Shown piece after piece: positions 1 to 9,136 of a stretch of DNA of 64,000 nt (positions within the stretch are counted from its first letter, which is position 1; the number at the start of each line of letters is the position of its first letter). The notes under the pieces were generated by a model. The model was not told the origin of the DNA and searched no databases. It saw only the letters and a list, made by a program, of their open reading frames with translations. This stretch comes from Flagellimonas lutimaris (GTDB lineage: Bacteria > Bacteroidota > Bacteroidia > Flavobacteriales > Flavobacteriaceae), in contig NZ_QXFH01000072.1 of the NCBI RefSeq assembly GCF_003581615.1, positions 372,001 through 436,000 on the forward strand. Direction: 5' to 3'. The position numbers were made by a program, and so were the translations under genes.

Positions 1-683
1 AGCAACCTGAAAAGACCGAAACCATTTTAAAACGAGCTTGGAAAAGATTAATATCAAACCAACTAAAAGAAAACCTGGTTTTGGATTATGGTGATAAGCT
101 GTCCGCAGCATTTTTGGGTACCATCATCAAATCTGAAGATTTAAAAGTAAGGCAAGCTGTTATTTTGTCTCAAAATAAAATCCCTGTGGAGCTTCAAACA
201 GCGGTCGAGGGACTTTTAAACGATAAGAGCTACACCACCATAGAAGCTGCTTTGTACCGACTGTGGACTGACTTTCCCCAAAACAGAAGCAAATATCTCA
301 ATGAAACTGATGGAATCACAGGGTTTCCGAATAAGAATATCCGATTGTTATGGTTGACCCTCGCCTTGGTGACTCCTGAGTACAATCCAGATTCAAAAGC
401 TTTATATTTTGATGAATTAAGCGGTTATACAGGTTCCGAGCATCATTTTGAAACCCGTTTGATTGCATTCCAATACTTAAAAAGTATTGGTGGTTTTACC
501 GATACCGTACTAAAAAACTTAGTGGAGTCTTGTAGTCACCATGTGTGGCATTTTAAAAAGTCGGCCAGAGAAATATTGAACGCCTTTTTGCAATCTGAGG
601 GGAATACAGCCCGCATTAAAGGGCTTTACCCTTTGTTAAGTCAGCAAGAAAAACAATATTTGGAGAAAACTTTAGGTGAATGA
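1..683 (+). CDS. M1 family metallopeptidase, C-terminal part (5' end outside window)
   Basis: Partial gene. The frame is open back to the left edge, reading QPEKTETILKRAW from base 3, so the TTG at 81 is internal and the protein starts outside the window. The visible ~227 residues form an all-helical, HEAT-like tail (LLWLTLALVTPEYN, FETRLIAFQYLKSIGG, HHVWHFKKSAREIL) of the kind found behind the catalytic domain of Bacteroidota M1 aminopeptidases. The zinc site HExxH would lie upstream and cannot be seen, so activity cannot be judged. The stop overlaps the next start by 4 bp (ATGA), which suggests translational coupling to the patatin gene. The family call rests on remembered similarity of the tail only. 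Confidence 0.65.
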   Translation, partial: QPEKTETILKRAWKRLISNQLKENLVLDYGDKLSAAFLGTIIKSEDLKVRQAVILSQNKIPVELQTAVEGLLNDKSYTTIEAALYRLWTDFPQNRSKYLNETDGITGFPNKNIRLLWLTLALVTPEYNPDSKALYFDELSGYTGSEHHFETRLIAFQYLKSIGGFTDTVLKNLVESCSHHVWHFKKSAREILNAFLQSEGNTARIKGLYPLLSQQEKQYLEKTLGE

Positions 684-1594
684 GGGCATTGGTCATTTCG
701 GGAGGAGGTAGTAAGGGTGCCTTTGCTGGTGGTGTTGCCCAATTTTTGATTCAGGAAGCCAAACACGATTACGATTTGTTCGTTGGAACTTCTACGGGTA
801 GTCTATTGATTTCACATTTGGCATTGAATAAATTGGATAAGATTAAAAACATCTATTCAAACGTCAACCAAGACAGTATTTTCAACAATTGCCCTTTCAT
901 TATTAAGAAAAAACACGGCGTTGAGACCATTGCCATCAACCATTGGAATGTGATCAAAAACTTTATCAAGGGCAAAAAAACCTTTGGGGAAAGCGAAAAC
1001 CTACGGAAATTAATTCGAAGATCCATTACGATTGAAGAGTTCAACGAATTGAAGCAAGGTAAAATGGATGTGGTAGTTACGGTGTCCAATCTATCGTTGA
1101 ACCAAGTGGAATACAAATCCATCAACGATTGCACGTACGATGAGTTCTGTGACTGGATATGGATTTCCTCCAACTACACACCGTTTATGAGTTTGGTCAA
1201 AAAGAATGGCTGCGAATATGCAGACGGTGGATTGGGTACCTTGGTGCCCATCGAGGAAGCTTTGCAGCGAGGTGCAACTGAAGTAGATGTGGTGGTTTTG
1301 CACACCGAAGTTAACCATTTAAACCGCATGTCATCCAAAAACCCTTTTGATCTCATTACCACCATTTTCGGATTTATGTTGGACCGTATCGAGAATCAGA
1401 ATATCCGAATCGGTAAGTTAGTGGCGAACCAAAAGGATGCAATCATTAATTTCTACTATACGCCAACAGTTCTCACCACAAACTCATTGGTTTTCAATAA
1501 AGAAAGAATGACATTGTGGTGGAAGCGTGGTTATTTATACGCCAAGAACAAGAACGAGGAAACTAGTCCAATAGAACCTGAACGGCAGGAATAG
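680..1594 (+). CDS. Patatin-like phospholipase
   Basis: A 304-residue patatin-fold serine hydrolase, expected to release fatty acids from phospholipids or other acyl esters. Visible motifs are the oxyanion loop SGGGSKGAF (residues 7-15), the nucleophile elbow GTSTG with Ser38, and the dyad Asp182 in ADGGLG. There is no signal peptide, so it is probably cytoplasmic or peripheral to the inner membrane. It starts inside the stop of the M1 peptidase gene (ATGA overlap), so the two are likely one operon. Its substrate is unknown. It ends 1 bp before the convergent gene at 1596, with no clear terminator between them. Confidence 0.88.
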   Translation: MRALVISGGGSKGAFAGGVAQFLIQEAKHDYDLFVGTSTGSLLISHLALNKLDKIKNIYSNVNQDSIFNNCPFIIKKKHGVETIAINHWNVIKNFIKGKKTFGESENLRKLIRRSITIEEFNELKQGKMDVVVTVSNLSLNQVEYKSINDCTYDEFCDWIWISSNYTPFMSLVKKNGCEYADGGLGTLVPIEEALQRGATEVDVVVLHTEVNHLNRMSSKNPFDLITTIFGFMLDRIENQNIRIGKLVANQKDAIINFYYTPTVLTTNSLVFNKERMTLWWKRGYLYAKNKNEETSPIEPERQE

Positions 1595-1595
1595 A

Positions 1596-2117
1596 TTATT
1601 TCCAAAGGTCAGTTACTTCCTTCTTTACAAAGGCCAAAGCTGCATTGGATGGAGACTCTTTCTCCATGGTCTGGTTGAGAATATCTTCTCGAAGTTTATC
1701 CGGCGAATCAGTTTCACTCATCCCAGCAGAACGTATGATTTGAATCGTCGTATTCTTAGCTGTTTTAATGATGTTCCAGCAAGAATCTGACATGTATATC
1801 TGCTGTGATAAGTTGTGTTCAAACTCCGTCTCAATCTGTTTGATAAGCAAGTTCTCATAATCACTTTTGTTTTTTCCTTTAGGAGCTACGCGTACAACAA
1901 GACTGTTCAATGCGATACGTTCCAAGAAAAGTGCCATGCGTTCGTAGGCCTGTAAACGAATGGGCAAAGTTTCCTTTTGGGAATCTTTGTGCAGTAAAAA
2001 TCGTCTGCGTCCATCTTCGTTTCGAGTGTGCAATCTAAAGAAATAGAAAGCCACAGCACCGGTAACAACTGCTGGTAACAAATAAGCAAATAACTGAAGG
2101 ATTTGATCTCCACTCAT
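1596..2117 (-). CDS. Conserved hypothetical membrane-anchored protein (DUF7935-like)
   Basis: A 173-residue protein with one N-terminal membrane segment (about residues 7-27, LFAYLLPAVVTGAVAFYFF), then a basic cytoplasmic stretch and a mostly helical soluble domain (LQAYERMALFLERIALNSLV). It resembles a small family common in Bacteroidota that I know only as a domain of unknown function. No catalytic motif is visible. The next gene upstream on the same strand ends 76 bp away, so co-transcription is possible but not shown. Confidence 0.7.
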   Translation of the reverse strand: MSGDQILQLFAYLLPAVVTGAVAFYFFRLHTRNEDGRRRFLLHKDSQKETLPIRLQAYERMALFLERIALNSLVVRVAPKGKNKSDYENLLIKQIETEFEHNLSQQIYMSDSCWNIIKTAKNTTIQIIRSAGMSETDSPDKLREDILNQTMEKESPSNAALAFVKKEVTDLWK

Positions 2118-2193
2118 AAGGTAGTCTGGTTTTTTATTGATTTTACACTACCAAGAACGCATCAAATTTCTAAAAAGTATGTTGGATGAAAGG

Positions 2194-2967
2194 TTATTGC
2201 CCACCTTTGGCACTTTCTTTGGCCTTGGCATAAAAACCTTTGTAATCTGGTTGTAATTTGATATTGATACCTTCTTTGAAATTGCCGTCTTTGGCAGAAA
2301 TTTTAATGCTTTCCGCAGGAATCTCCAAAACGGTCACCAATTCCGAAGCAACCGATGCTACTTGATTGTAAGTCGGTCCAAATTCGCCAGTAATGTTCAA
2401 GCCTTCAACCTCTGCTTTGAAGTTGGGGTTCGATTTGATAACATCGGCAACACCGGCCAGCCATGTTTTGCCCTCTTCGGTCAATTCTGCCGAAGTATCC
2501 GAACTAAAAAGAGTATTTAAACTGTTGCTAATAACAACAACGCCCGCCTCTACGCCAACTTTGGCATTTTCGCCCAAGGTCTGTTTTATTCGAGTTAAAG
2601 AAACAATGGCAGTGGAATCGTTAGCAGATATCATATCGTTGATACCGCTCAATTGCCTTTCCTTTCTTGCCAAAGCTTCCATCGCGCGGTCTACGTTATC
2701 CGAGTTTTGTTTTGACAGTTCCGAGAAGTTGCTCAAGTTGCCCAGCAGGGTGGCATTGGCATCACGCAGGCTTGCATTTTCCGACCTTAAAGCTTCGGCC
2801 TCTGCATTGCTGGAGGATATTTCACGTTTTGCCTTGGCCAATTCCTGCTCCACCTCCGAAATTTTGGATTTAAGCGTATCAATTTCAGCAAAAAGCTCAC
2901 TTTTTCTTTGGGAAAAAGCACTTGTAGTTATTACCAGAAGCAGGATAAGGAGTAAATTTCTTTTCAT
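2194..2967 (-). CDS. Degenerate OmpA-like envelope protein
   Basis: A 257-residue exported protein with signal peptide MKRNLLLILLLVITTSAFSQ, a coiled coil (about 25-105, heptads of Glu/Lys/Ser/Leu) and a C-terminal alpha/beta domain. The second half aligns by eye with the OmpA lipoprotein at 14229-15101: LGNLSNFSELSKQNSDNVDRAM against MGNLTTLTTKGAENLEKSL, and GVVVISNSLNTLFSS against GVVFVSISDKLLFRS. The OmpA peptidoglycan-binding residues (the D of GHTDN, then LSAKRA and NRRTRI) are missing here; VEGLNITGEFGPTYNQVAS stands in their place. It probably keeps the fold without binding diaminopimelate. There is no lipobox Cys, so it should be periplasmic rather than a lipoprotein. Confidence 0.75.
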   Translation of the reverse strand: MKRNLLLILLLVITTSAFSQRKSELFAEIDTLKSKISEVEQELAKAKREISSSNAEAEALRSENASLRDANATLLGNLSNFSELSKQNSDNVDRAMEALARKERQLSGINDMISANDSTAIVSLTRIKQTLGENAKVGVEAGVVVISNSLNTLFSSDTSAELTEEGKTWLAGVADVIKSNPNFKAEVEGLNITGEFGPTYNQVASVASELVTVLEIPAESIKISAKDGNFKEGINIKLQPDYKGFYAKAKESAKGGQ

Positions 2968-3005
2968 AAGTAGTACAATTGGTTGTTTAACTATTTGGGT
3001 CTAAA

Positions 3006-4580
3006 TTATAATGTTTTTTCCAATGCTGGTTTTCCACCTAGGTGTTTACAATCAAAAAGATGTTGCATGGAATCAAATTCTACATTTTCTTTTTGATATC
3101 TATATACCGATTTCAAATCGCTGCTAAGATAATCATCATCTACGTTTACTTGCACATCATCCATCTTAAATTGACAAGGATGCTCGTAGCCCGCAGCATG
3201 CGTGATTTCCAAAAGCTCTTTTCTGAATGTTTTGAAGTATTGGGCCAATCTATCTGATTTTAAAGGCACGTTGATACCGTTTTGGCGCCATTTGTTCTGA
3301 GTGGCGATACCAGCGGGACATCGGTTGGTATGGCACACTTGAGCCTGGATGCAACCTATACTCATCATCGCTTCTCGGGCTACATTGATGCAATCGGCAC
3401 CCATGGCGAATGCCATGGCCGCTTTTCCTGGGAAACCAAGCTTTCCGCTACCAATGAACACAATTCGCTCTGTAAGTCCATACTCCATAAACAGACTATA
3501 AATTTTGGAAAAACCATAGGTCCAAGGTAATGAAACATGGTCGGCAAAACTTGGAGGAGCGGCACCGGTTCCACCTTCACCACCATCAACAGTAATAAAA
3601 TCGGGACCTTTTCCTGTCTTCTTCATTAAATCGGCCAATTCTTTCCATTGGTCAATTTTCCCGATAGCTCCTTTAATGCCTACGGGTAATCCAGTCTCTT
3701 CTGCAATCGATTCAATAAATTCTAAAAGCTCTGGAATGGTCAAAAAAGCTTTGTGGGTAGGAGGGGAAATAACATCTTCGCCAACCTCAACCCCACGAAT
3801 CTCCGCAAGTTCTGGGGTAATTTTTGAGCCAGGGAGTACTCCACCTTTTCCTGGTTTAGCTCCTTGGGAGAGTTTTATTTCAATGGCTTTGATGCAAGGG
3901 TTTTCATCCACCAAGACCTTTAATTTGTCCATAGAGAATCCACCATCTCTAGATCGAACGCCAAAATAGCCTGTTCCAAAATGGAAAATAACATCCCCGC
4001 CCTTTTTATGATAAGGGGATAGTCCACCTTCACCAGTGTTGTGGTACGCGCCACATTTTTCTACACCCTGGTTCAAAGATTCTATGGCAGCAGCGGACAA
4101 AGAACCAAAACTCATGGCCGAAACATTGATTATGGATGCAGGACGATAGGGTTTTTTACGTTTGTTGTAAGCTCCCATCACCTTGGCGCAGGGCAAAAAA
4201 CATGGATGCTCATTGTTTGGGTGATTTTCAGGGGCCTGAAACCCAATCATCGCATTTTTGATGAAGATATGTTGGTGTTTGTAAATATCCCTGTCGGTTC
4301 CGAAGCCCTCATAGTTGTTCTCTTTTTTTGCTGATGCATAGATCCAACCTCGTTCAATACGGTTAAAAGGAAGTTCTTCCCGGTTATTGGCCACAAAATA
4401 CTGGCGCATTTCAGGTCCAATGCTCTCCAACCAATAACGAAGATGACCTACAATGGGGTAATTGTGGCTAATTGTGTGTGCTTTTTGGAAAAAGATATCG
4501 CGTATGGCAATCAAGAGCAGGAAAATCAATATCCACACCCACCATTGGATATTGGCCAGAAAATCAAGAAATGCTTCCAT
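3006..4580 (-). CDS. FMN-binding glutamate synthase family protein (GltB-like, membrane-anchored)
   Basis: A 524-residue protein with an N-terminal membrane helix (about 10-28, IQWWVWILIFLLLIAIRDI) followed by a TIM barrel of the glutamate synthase/FMN oxidoreductase class. Motifs seen are NVSAMSFGSLSAAA, the GEGGLSPYH loop, TVDGGEGGTGAAPPSF for FMN phosphate binding, and the late Cys pair in VCHTNRCPAGIATQ, which corresponds to the iron-sulfur region of glutamate synthase. The glutaminase domain of classical GltB is absent, so glutamine is probably not the direct nitrogen donor. The family is widespread but its reaction is not settled. A long hairpin separates it from the M20 gene upstream. 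Confidence 0.85.
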   Translation of the reverse strand: MEAFLDFLANIQWWVWILIFLLLIAIRDIFFQKAHTISHNYPIVGHLRYWLESIGPEMRQYFVANNREELPFNRIERGWIYASAKKENNYEGFGTDRDIYKHQHIFIKNAMIGFQAPENHPNNEHPCFLPCAKVMGAYNKRKKPYRPASIINVSAMSFGSLSAAAIESLNQGVEKCGAYHNTGEGGLSPYHKKGGDVIFHFGTGYFGVRSRDGGFSMDKLKVLVDENPCIKAIEIKLSQGAKPGKGGVLPGSKITPELAEIRGVEVGEDVISPPTHKAFLTIPELLEFIESIAEETGLPVGIKGAIGKIDQWKELADLMKKTGKGPDFITVDGGEGGTGAAPPSFADHVSLPWTYGFSKIYSLFMEYGLTERIVFIGSGKLGFPGKAAMAFAMGADCINVAREAMMSIGCIQAQVCHTNRCPAGIATQNKWRQNGINVPLKSDRLAQYFKTFRKELLEITHAAGYEHPCQFKMDDVQVNVDDDYLSSDLKSVYRYQKENVEFDSMQHLFDCKHLGGKPALEKTL

Positions 4581-4612
4581 TTGTAGAATTTGAAGTAGTA
4601 GCTACAAATATC

Positions 4613-4657
4613 AAGCCCCGATATCCAAATTCCAAATACTGGAGGATATTGGGGCTT
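4613..4657. terminator. 14-bp stem hairpin between the M20 and GltB-like genes
   Basis: AAGCCCCGATATCC (4613-4626) pairs with GGATATTGGGGCTT (4644-4657): 14 pairs with one G-T wobble around a 17-base loop. It lies just after the stop of the minus-strand M20 gene (4684). A T-rich run follows on the plus side only, so on the minus strand it is not a textbook intrinsic terminator. It may instead attenuate transcription or stabilise the 3' end. Confidence 0.5.
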
Positions 4658-4683
4658 AAAATTTTATTTTTATTAAAGTTAGC

Positions 4684-5967
4684 TTATTTACTTCTGTCCA
4701 AGAAATCCAAAGCAATGTTGGTCATGGCTTTTACACCTAACAACATTCCACTGTCATCAATTTTAAAGTCGGGTGTGTGGTGTGGATAATGCTCGTCAGG
4801 GCCGGCATTTGGGTTTTTACCTCCCAAGATAAAAAAGAAACCGGGTACCTCTTTTTGATAGAATGAAAAATCCTCTGCGCCAGTAGTGGCATTTACCAAG
4901 TGAACATTTTCCTCACCGGCAACTTCTTTAAGGCTTCCTAGTGACGCTTCTGTCAATGCTGGGTCGTTGTATGTTATCAGAGTACCTTTGGCTATGTCCA
5001 CAGTAGCTTCTGCGCGATATGCCTTGGCAATATCGGCGGCCATTTCCTTCATTCTCGCATTCAATTTTTCCTGCATATCATAGTCCAAAGTACGGATGGT
5101 ACCCACCAATTCGGCACTCTCTGGTATGATGTTGTTCCGGACACCACCAGTAATTTTACCAACGGTGATCACGGCAGCTTCTTTTGTTAACTCCATTTCA
5201 CGACTGATGATGGACTGAAAGCCATCGATAATTTTAGCTGCCACGTAAATTGGATCGATTCCTCCCCAGGGTTGGGATCCATGTGTTTGTTTTCCTTTGA
5301 TATTAACCACAAAACGTTGTGCTGCTGCCATGGCACCACGCGGTTTATAGGCAATTTGACCAACAGGAAGGTAGGAGCCTATATGAAGACCGTAAATAGC
5401 ATCTACTTTTGGATTGTCCAAAACTCCTTCCTTTACCATCAATGCTGCACCGCCTTCTTCTCCTGGAGGCGCTCCCTCTTCGGCAGGTTGAAAAATGAAT
5501 TTTACAGTTCCACGAATCTTGTCCTTGTTTTTGGCCAATATTTCTGCGGTCCCCATTAAAATTGCAATGTGTGTGTCATGTCCACAGGCATGCATTACGC
5601 CAACCTCTTGTCCCAGATAATCGGATTTTACTTCCGATTTAAAGGGAAGGTCGTTTCTCTCCGTTACGGGTAGGGCATCTATATCCGCTCTAAGGGCAAC
5701 TACTTTTCCTGGTTTATTTCCTTTTAGAATTCCCACAACTCCTGTATGGGCTACACCTGTCTGTACTTCAATACCCAGTGATTTAAGGTGTTCGGCAATT
5801 TTTTCAGCCGTTTTGAACTCTCGGTTGCTCAATTCGGGATTTTGGTGAATATCGTGTCGCCATTCGATTACTTTGGACTCAATGGCGGCAATATCCTTTT
5901 CCAACCCGTGTTGGGCGTACATTGATAAACTTGCAGAACAGAGTGCAAGTACTAAAAATTTTTTCAT
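4684..5967 (-). CDS. Secreted M20 family amidohydrolase
   Basis: A 427-residue M20D-type metallopeptidase of the hippurate hydrolase / N-acyl amino acid amidohydrolase / IAA-amino acid hydrolase group. It has signal peptide MKKFLVLALCSASLSMYAQ, so it acts in the periplasm or outside the cell, unlike most cytoplasmic relatives. Conserved sites are WRHDIHQNPELSNREF, the metal motif HACGHDTH, EEGAPPGEEGG with the general-base Glu region, and the C-terminal TGAEDFSFY. It probably releases free amino acids from N-acylated ones; the acyl group cannot be predicted. It is co-directional with the DsrE gene 14 bp upstream, so the two probably share a transcript. Confidence 0.88.
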   Translation of the reverse strand: MKKFLVLALCSASLSMYAQHGLEKDIAAIESKVIEWRHDIHQNPELSNREFKTAEKIAEHLKSLGIEVQTGVAHTGVVGILKGNKPGKVVALRADIDALPVTERNDLPFKSEVKSDYLGQEVGVMHACGHDTHIAILMGTAEILAKNKDKIRGTVKFIFQPAEEGAPPGEEGGAALMVKEGVLDNPKVDAIYGLHIGSYLPVGQIAYKPRGAMAAAQRFVVNIKGKQTHGSQPWGGIDPIYVAAKIIDGFQSIISREMELTKEAAVITVGKITGGVRNNIIPESAELVGTIRTLDYDMQEKLNARMKEMAADIAKAYRAEATVDIAKGTLITYNDPALTEASLGSLKEVAGEENVHLVNATTGAEDFSFYQKEVPGFFFILGGKNPNAGPDEHYPHHTPDFKIDDSGMLLGVKAMTNIALDFLDRSK

Positions 5968-5981
5968 AATGATGTGTTGGT

Positions 5982-6527
5982 TTATAATTTAATTGGACGG
6001 TATCCTTGGTTTTGTAATTGGATGTTGGCTGTCATTGCAGATAGCGCAATCTTAACTCCAGGAATCAAATCTTCTTTTGGAAGGCCCCTTGTTTTTGATG
6101 ATTGCCCGCACATGATGACTTCCACACCTACATTCAATAAATTTTCAACCAATTCACGGTTTGGGTTGTCCACCTCATATCTTTTTTGAAATGCTTCATC
6201 TGACAACAGGTTTCTGGCTGCGCTTCCATGTACAATAAGTGCAACTTTTAATTGGGAGAGTGGAATCCCGTTTTGTGCATGCATATTTAAAAAACGCGCA
6301 ACCGTGTTCAGGTTTCTATTAATCTCCGTATCGGATTCTGGACCATCCTTGACATCAAAAACTACCTTGAATTCCTGTGAAGTGTCAGTTTTGAAGTCGG
6401 GATTGTCTATTTCCCAAACAGCTCCATAGTCTTCTATAATCGGGCCTGATTTGGTTTTTTGGGAAATTCCGGAAAATGTCATAAAAAGTAAAAGAAATAG
6501 GGGGAAAGGGTAAAAATTCATCAGCAA
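5982..6527 (-). CDS. Exported DsrE-family protein
   Basis: A 181-residue protein with N-terminal signal sequence (FPLFLLLFMTFSGISQ) and a DsrE/DsrF-like fold. Visible are the strand FKVVFDVKDG, the helix NLNTVARFLNMHA, LKVALIVHGSAARNLL, and VEVIMCGQSSKTRGL with the single conserved Cys of the family. Cytoplasmic DsrE proteins carry persulfide sulfur on this Cys. For exported Bacteroidota members the role is unknown. An upstream in-frame Met could add two residues (MLMNF); the start chosen gives the better signal peptide. The 133 bp to the divergent pcrA gene must hold promoters for both, but I see no clear TAnnTTTG box there. Confidence 0.8.
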   Translation of the reverse strand: MLMNFYPFPLFLLLFMTFSGISQKTKSGPIIEDYGAVWEIDNPDFKTDTSQEFKVVFDVKDGPESDTEINRNLNTVARFLNMHAQNGIPLSQLKVALIVHGSAARNLLSDEAFQKRYEVDNPNRELVENLLNVGVEVIMCGQSSKTRGLPKEDLIPGVKIALSAMTANIQLQNQGYRPIKL

Positions 6528-6660
6528 TATTAATTGAGAGTCTAAATATATTCAAAAAACAACTTAAATCCGACAACAGTGTTTATAAAAAGTGAAAGGT
6601 TCATTTTAGCAAAAGGTCAATATTGGCTAATTTCACGCCTACTTTAAAAAAGCTTCGCCC

Positions 6661-8991
6661 TTGAGTACTTTTATAGATGAATTGAATGATGCGCAGCGTG
6701 CTCCGGTACTGCATAAGGATGGACCTTTAATGGTGATTGCAGGTGCAGGCTCCGGGAAAACCCGTGTGCTAACTTACCGTATTGCCCATTTAATGGAACA
6801 AGGGGTGGACTCCTTTAATATTTTGGCCCTTACGTTTACCAATAAAGCGGCACGTGAGATGAAGAAAAGAATCGCCACGATTGTTGGGGATTCTGAGGCC
6901 AAGAACCTTTGGATGGGTACGTTCCACTCTGTTTTTGCCAAATTGCTTCGTTTTGATGGTGACAAATTGGGGTATCCCAGCAATTTTACCATTTATGATA
7001 CACAGGATTCCCAGCGTTTGATTGCTTCCATCATTAAAGAGATGGGACTGGACAAGGATATCTATAAATACAAGCAGGTTCAGAACAGGATTTCATCCTA
7101 TAAAAATAGTTTGATAACCGTCAAGGCTTATTTCCAAAACCCTGAATTGATGGAGGCCGATGCCATGGCCAAACGTCCAAGATTGGGAGAGATTTATCAG
7201 AATTATGTGGACCGATGCTTTAAGGCAGGTGCCATGGATTTTGATGACCTTTTATTGCGGACCAATGAGCTGTTGACCCGTTTTCCTGAAGTGTTGATGA
7301 AATATCAGGACCGATTTAGATACATTTTGGTGGATGAGTACCAGGATACCAACCATTCGCAATATTTGATTGTAAAGGCACTTTCCGATCGCTATCAAAA
7401 CATTTGTGTGGTAGGGGATGATGCACAGAGTATTTATTCCTTCCGTGGGGCTAACATTAGTAATATCTTGAATTTTCAAAAGGATTATGACGATGTGGCC
7501 ATGTACCGTTTGGAGCAGAACTATCGTTCTACCAAAAATATCGTCAATGCTGCCAATTCTATTATAGCCAACAATAAAAACCAGTTGGAGAAAAATGTAT
7601 GGACATCCAACGATGATGGTGGGCTTATACAAATTCACCGAAGTGTTACCGATGCAGAGGAGGGACGTTATGTGGCAGGTTCTATTTTTGAGAACAAGAT
7701 GCAACAGCAAATGCAAAATGGTGATTTTGCCGTATTGTATCGGACCAATTCACAATCTCGTGCCATAGAGGATGCGCTTCGTAAACGTGATATCCCTTAT
7801 CGCATTTATGGTGGACTTTCCTTTTATCAACGAAAAGAAATTAAAGATGTGCTGGCCTATTTACGGCTCATCATCAACACAAAAGATGAAGAAGCGCTAA
7901 AGCGGGTCATTAACTTTCCAACTAGGGGAATAGGACAAACTACCGTTGACAAACTTTTGGTGGCAGCAAACCATTACGGTCGTTCCATTTATGAAGTAAT
8001 GGAGCATTTGGATAAGCTTAATTTGAATATCAATGCGGGAACCAAGCGCAAGTTGACGGATTTTGTCACCATGATCAAGAGTTTCCAAATCATGAATGAA
8101 GGTTCTGATGCTTTTACCCTAGCAGAACATGTGGCCAAAAAAACAGGTCTTCTATTGGAGTTTAAAAAGGATGGTACTCCAGAGGGTATCGCCAAGATGG
8201 AAAACATTGAAGAGCTTTTGAACGGTATCAAGGATTTTGTGGAGGGACAAAAGGAAATAGCTGATGCCACAGGAAGTTTGACCGAATTTTTAGAAGATGT
8301 GGCCCTTGCTACGGATATGGATAAGGATATTGGAGATGACGACCGAGTTGCCCTGATGACCATCCACTTGGCCAAGGGATTGGAGTTTCCATATGTATAT
8401 ATTGTTGGAATGGAAGAGGATTTGTTCCCTTCGGCCATGAGTATGAACACGCGAAGTGAGTTGGAGGAGGAGCGAAGATTATTCTATGTGGCATTAACGC
8501 GTGCCGAAAAACAAGCATTCCTCACGTATACCCAGAATAGGTACCGTTGGGGTAAACTTATCGATGCTGAACCCAGTCGATTTCTGGAAGAGATAGAAGA
8601 GCAGTATGTGGAGAACTTGACTCCTGTGAACGATGGGTACCGGTACAAGTCCATGATCAACAAAGACATTTTTGGCGAGGTGGACAAAAGTAAGCTTCGA
8701 CAAATTAAGCCTCAAAATGGAACGCCACCAAGTACACAGAAACCAAACGAAAGCCAACTGCGGAAGTTAAGGAAGCTAAAGCCTGAAATTTCTGCTCCCG
8801 CAAAGCCTATGGATTTAGACCCAGGTTTGGTGACAGGGGCACGAGTGAACCATACCCGCTTTGGAAGAGGAAAAATACTTAATATTGAAGGTGTAGGGAA
8901 CGATAGAAAAGCGGAGATCCATTTTGACCAAGGCGGCATCAAAAAATTATTGCTGCGTTTTGCTAAACTTGAGGTTTTGGATAATACCTAA
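6661..8991 (+). CDS. pcrA: ATP-dependent DNA helicase PcrA/UvrD
   Basis: A 776-residue superfamily 1A 3'-5' helicase used in nucleotide-excision repair and in removing proteins from DNA. Motifs in order: Q motif LNDAQRAPV, Walker A GAGSGKT (28-34), Ia TFTNKAAREM, motif II VDEYQDTN, motif III GDDAQSIYSFRGA, motif IV LEQNYRST, motif V TIHLAKGLEFPYV, and motif VI ALTRAEKQ. The last ~50 residues (TGARVNHTRFGRGKIL to KLEVLD) are the Tudor-like module that binds RNA polymerase in PcrA/UvrD. The start is TTG; the STFIDELNDAQ sequence that follows is the usual N-terminus, so no ATG is expected upstream. Length is normal for the family. Confidence 0.95.
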   Translation: MSTFIDELNDAQRAPVLHKDGPLMVIAGAGSGKTRVLTYRIAHLMEQGVDSFNILALTFTNKAAREMKKRIATIVGDSEAKNLWMGTFHSVFAKLLRFDGDKLGYPSNFTIYDTQDSQRLIASIIKEMGLDKDIYKYKQVQNRISSYKNSLITVKAYFQNPELMEADAMAKRPRLGEIYQNYVDRCFKAGAMDFDDLLLRTNELLTRFPEVLMKYQDRFRYILVDEYQDTNHSQYLIVKALSDRYQNICVVGDDAQSIYSFRGANISNILNFQKDYDDVAMYRLEQNYRSTKNIVNAANSIIANNKNQLEKNVWTSNDDGGLIQIHRSVTDAEEGRYVAGSIFENKMQQQMQNGDFAVLYRTNSQSRAIEDALRKRDIPYRIYGGLSFYQRKEIKDVLAYLRLIINTKDEEALKRVINFPTRGIGQTTVDKLLVAANHYGRSIYEVMEHLDKLNLNINAGTKRKLTDFVTMIKSFQIMNEGSDAFTLAEHVAKKTGLLLEFKKDGTPEGIAKMENIEELLNGIKDFVEGQKEIADATGSLTEFLEDVALATDMDKDIGDDDRVALMTIHLAKGLEFPYVYIVGMEEDLFPSAMSMNTRSELEEERRLFYVALTRAEKQAFLTYTQNRYRWGKLIDAEPSRFLEEIEEQYVENLTPVNDGYRYKSMINKDIFGEVDKSKLRQIKPQNGTPPSTQKPNESQLRKLRKLKPEISAPAKPMDLDPGLVTGARVNHTRFGRGKILNIEGVGNDRKAEIHFDQGGIKKLLLRFAKLEVLDNT

Positions 8992-9136
8992 TTTAAATTT
9001 TCGCTTTCTGATAATAAACCATCATCGGTTTAGGGATTTTCTAAATAATTTTTGGGAGTCTACATAGGTGGGTAAAAATGCTTAAATTCAGAGCTAAATT
9101 TTTGAGCTTTTACACCAAACCAACCAACTTTCCCCT

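Noticed and set aside
2393-3004. 203-aa plus-strand open frame
   Set aside because: It lies opposite the OmpA-like gene and reads as Ser/Leu-rich antisense of a coiled coil; no family features.
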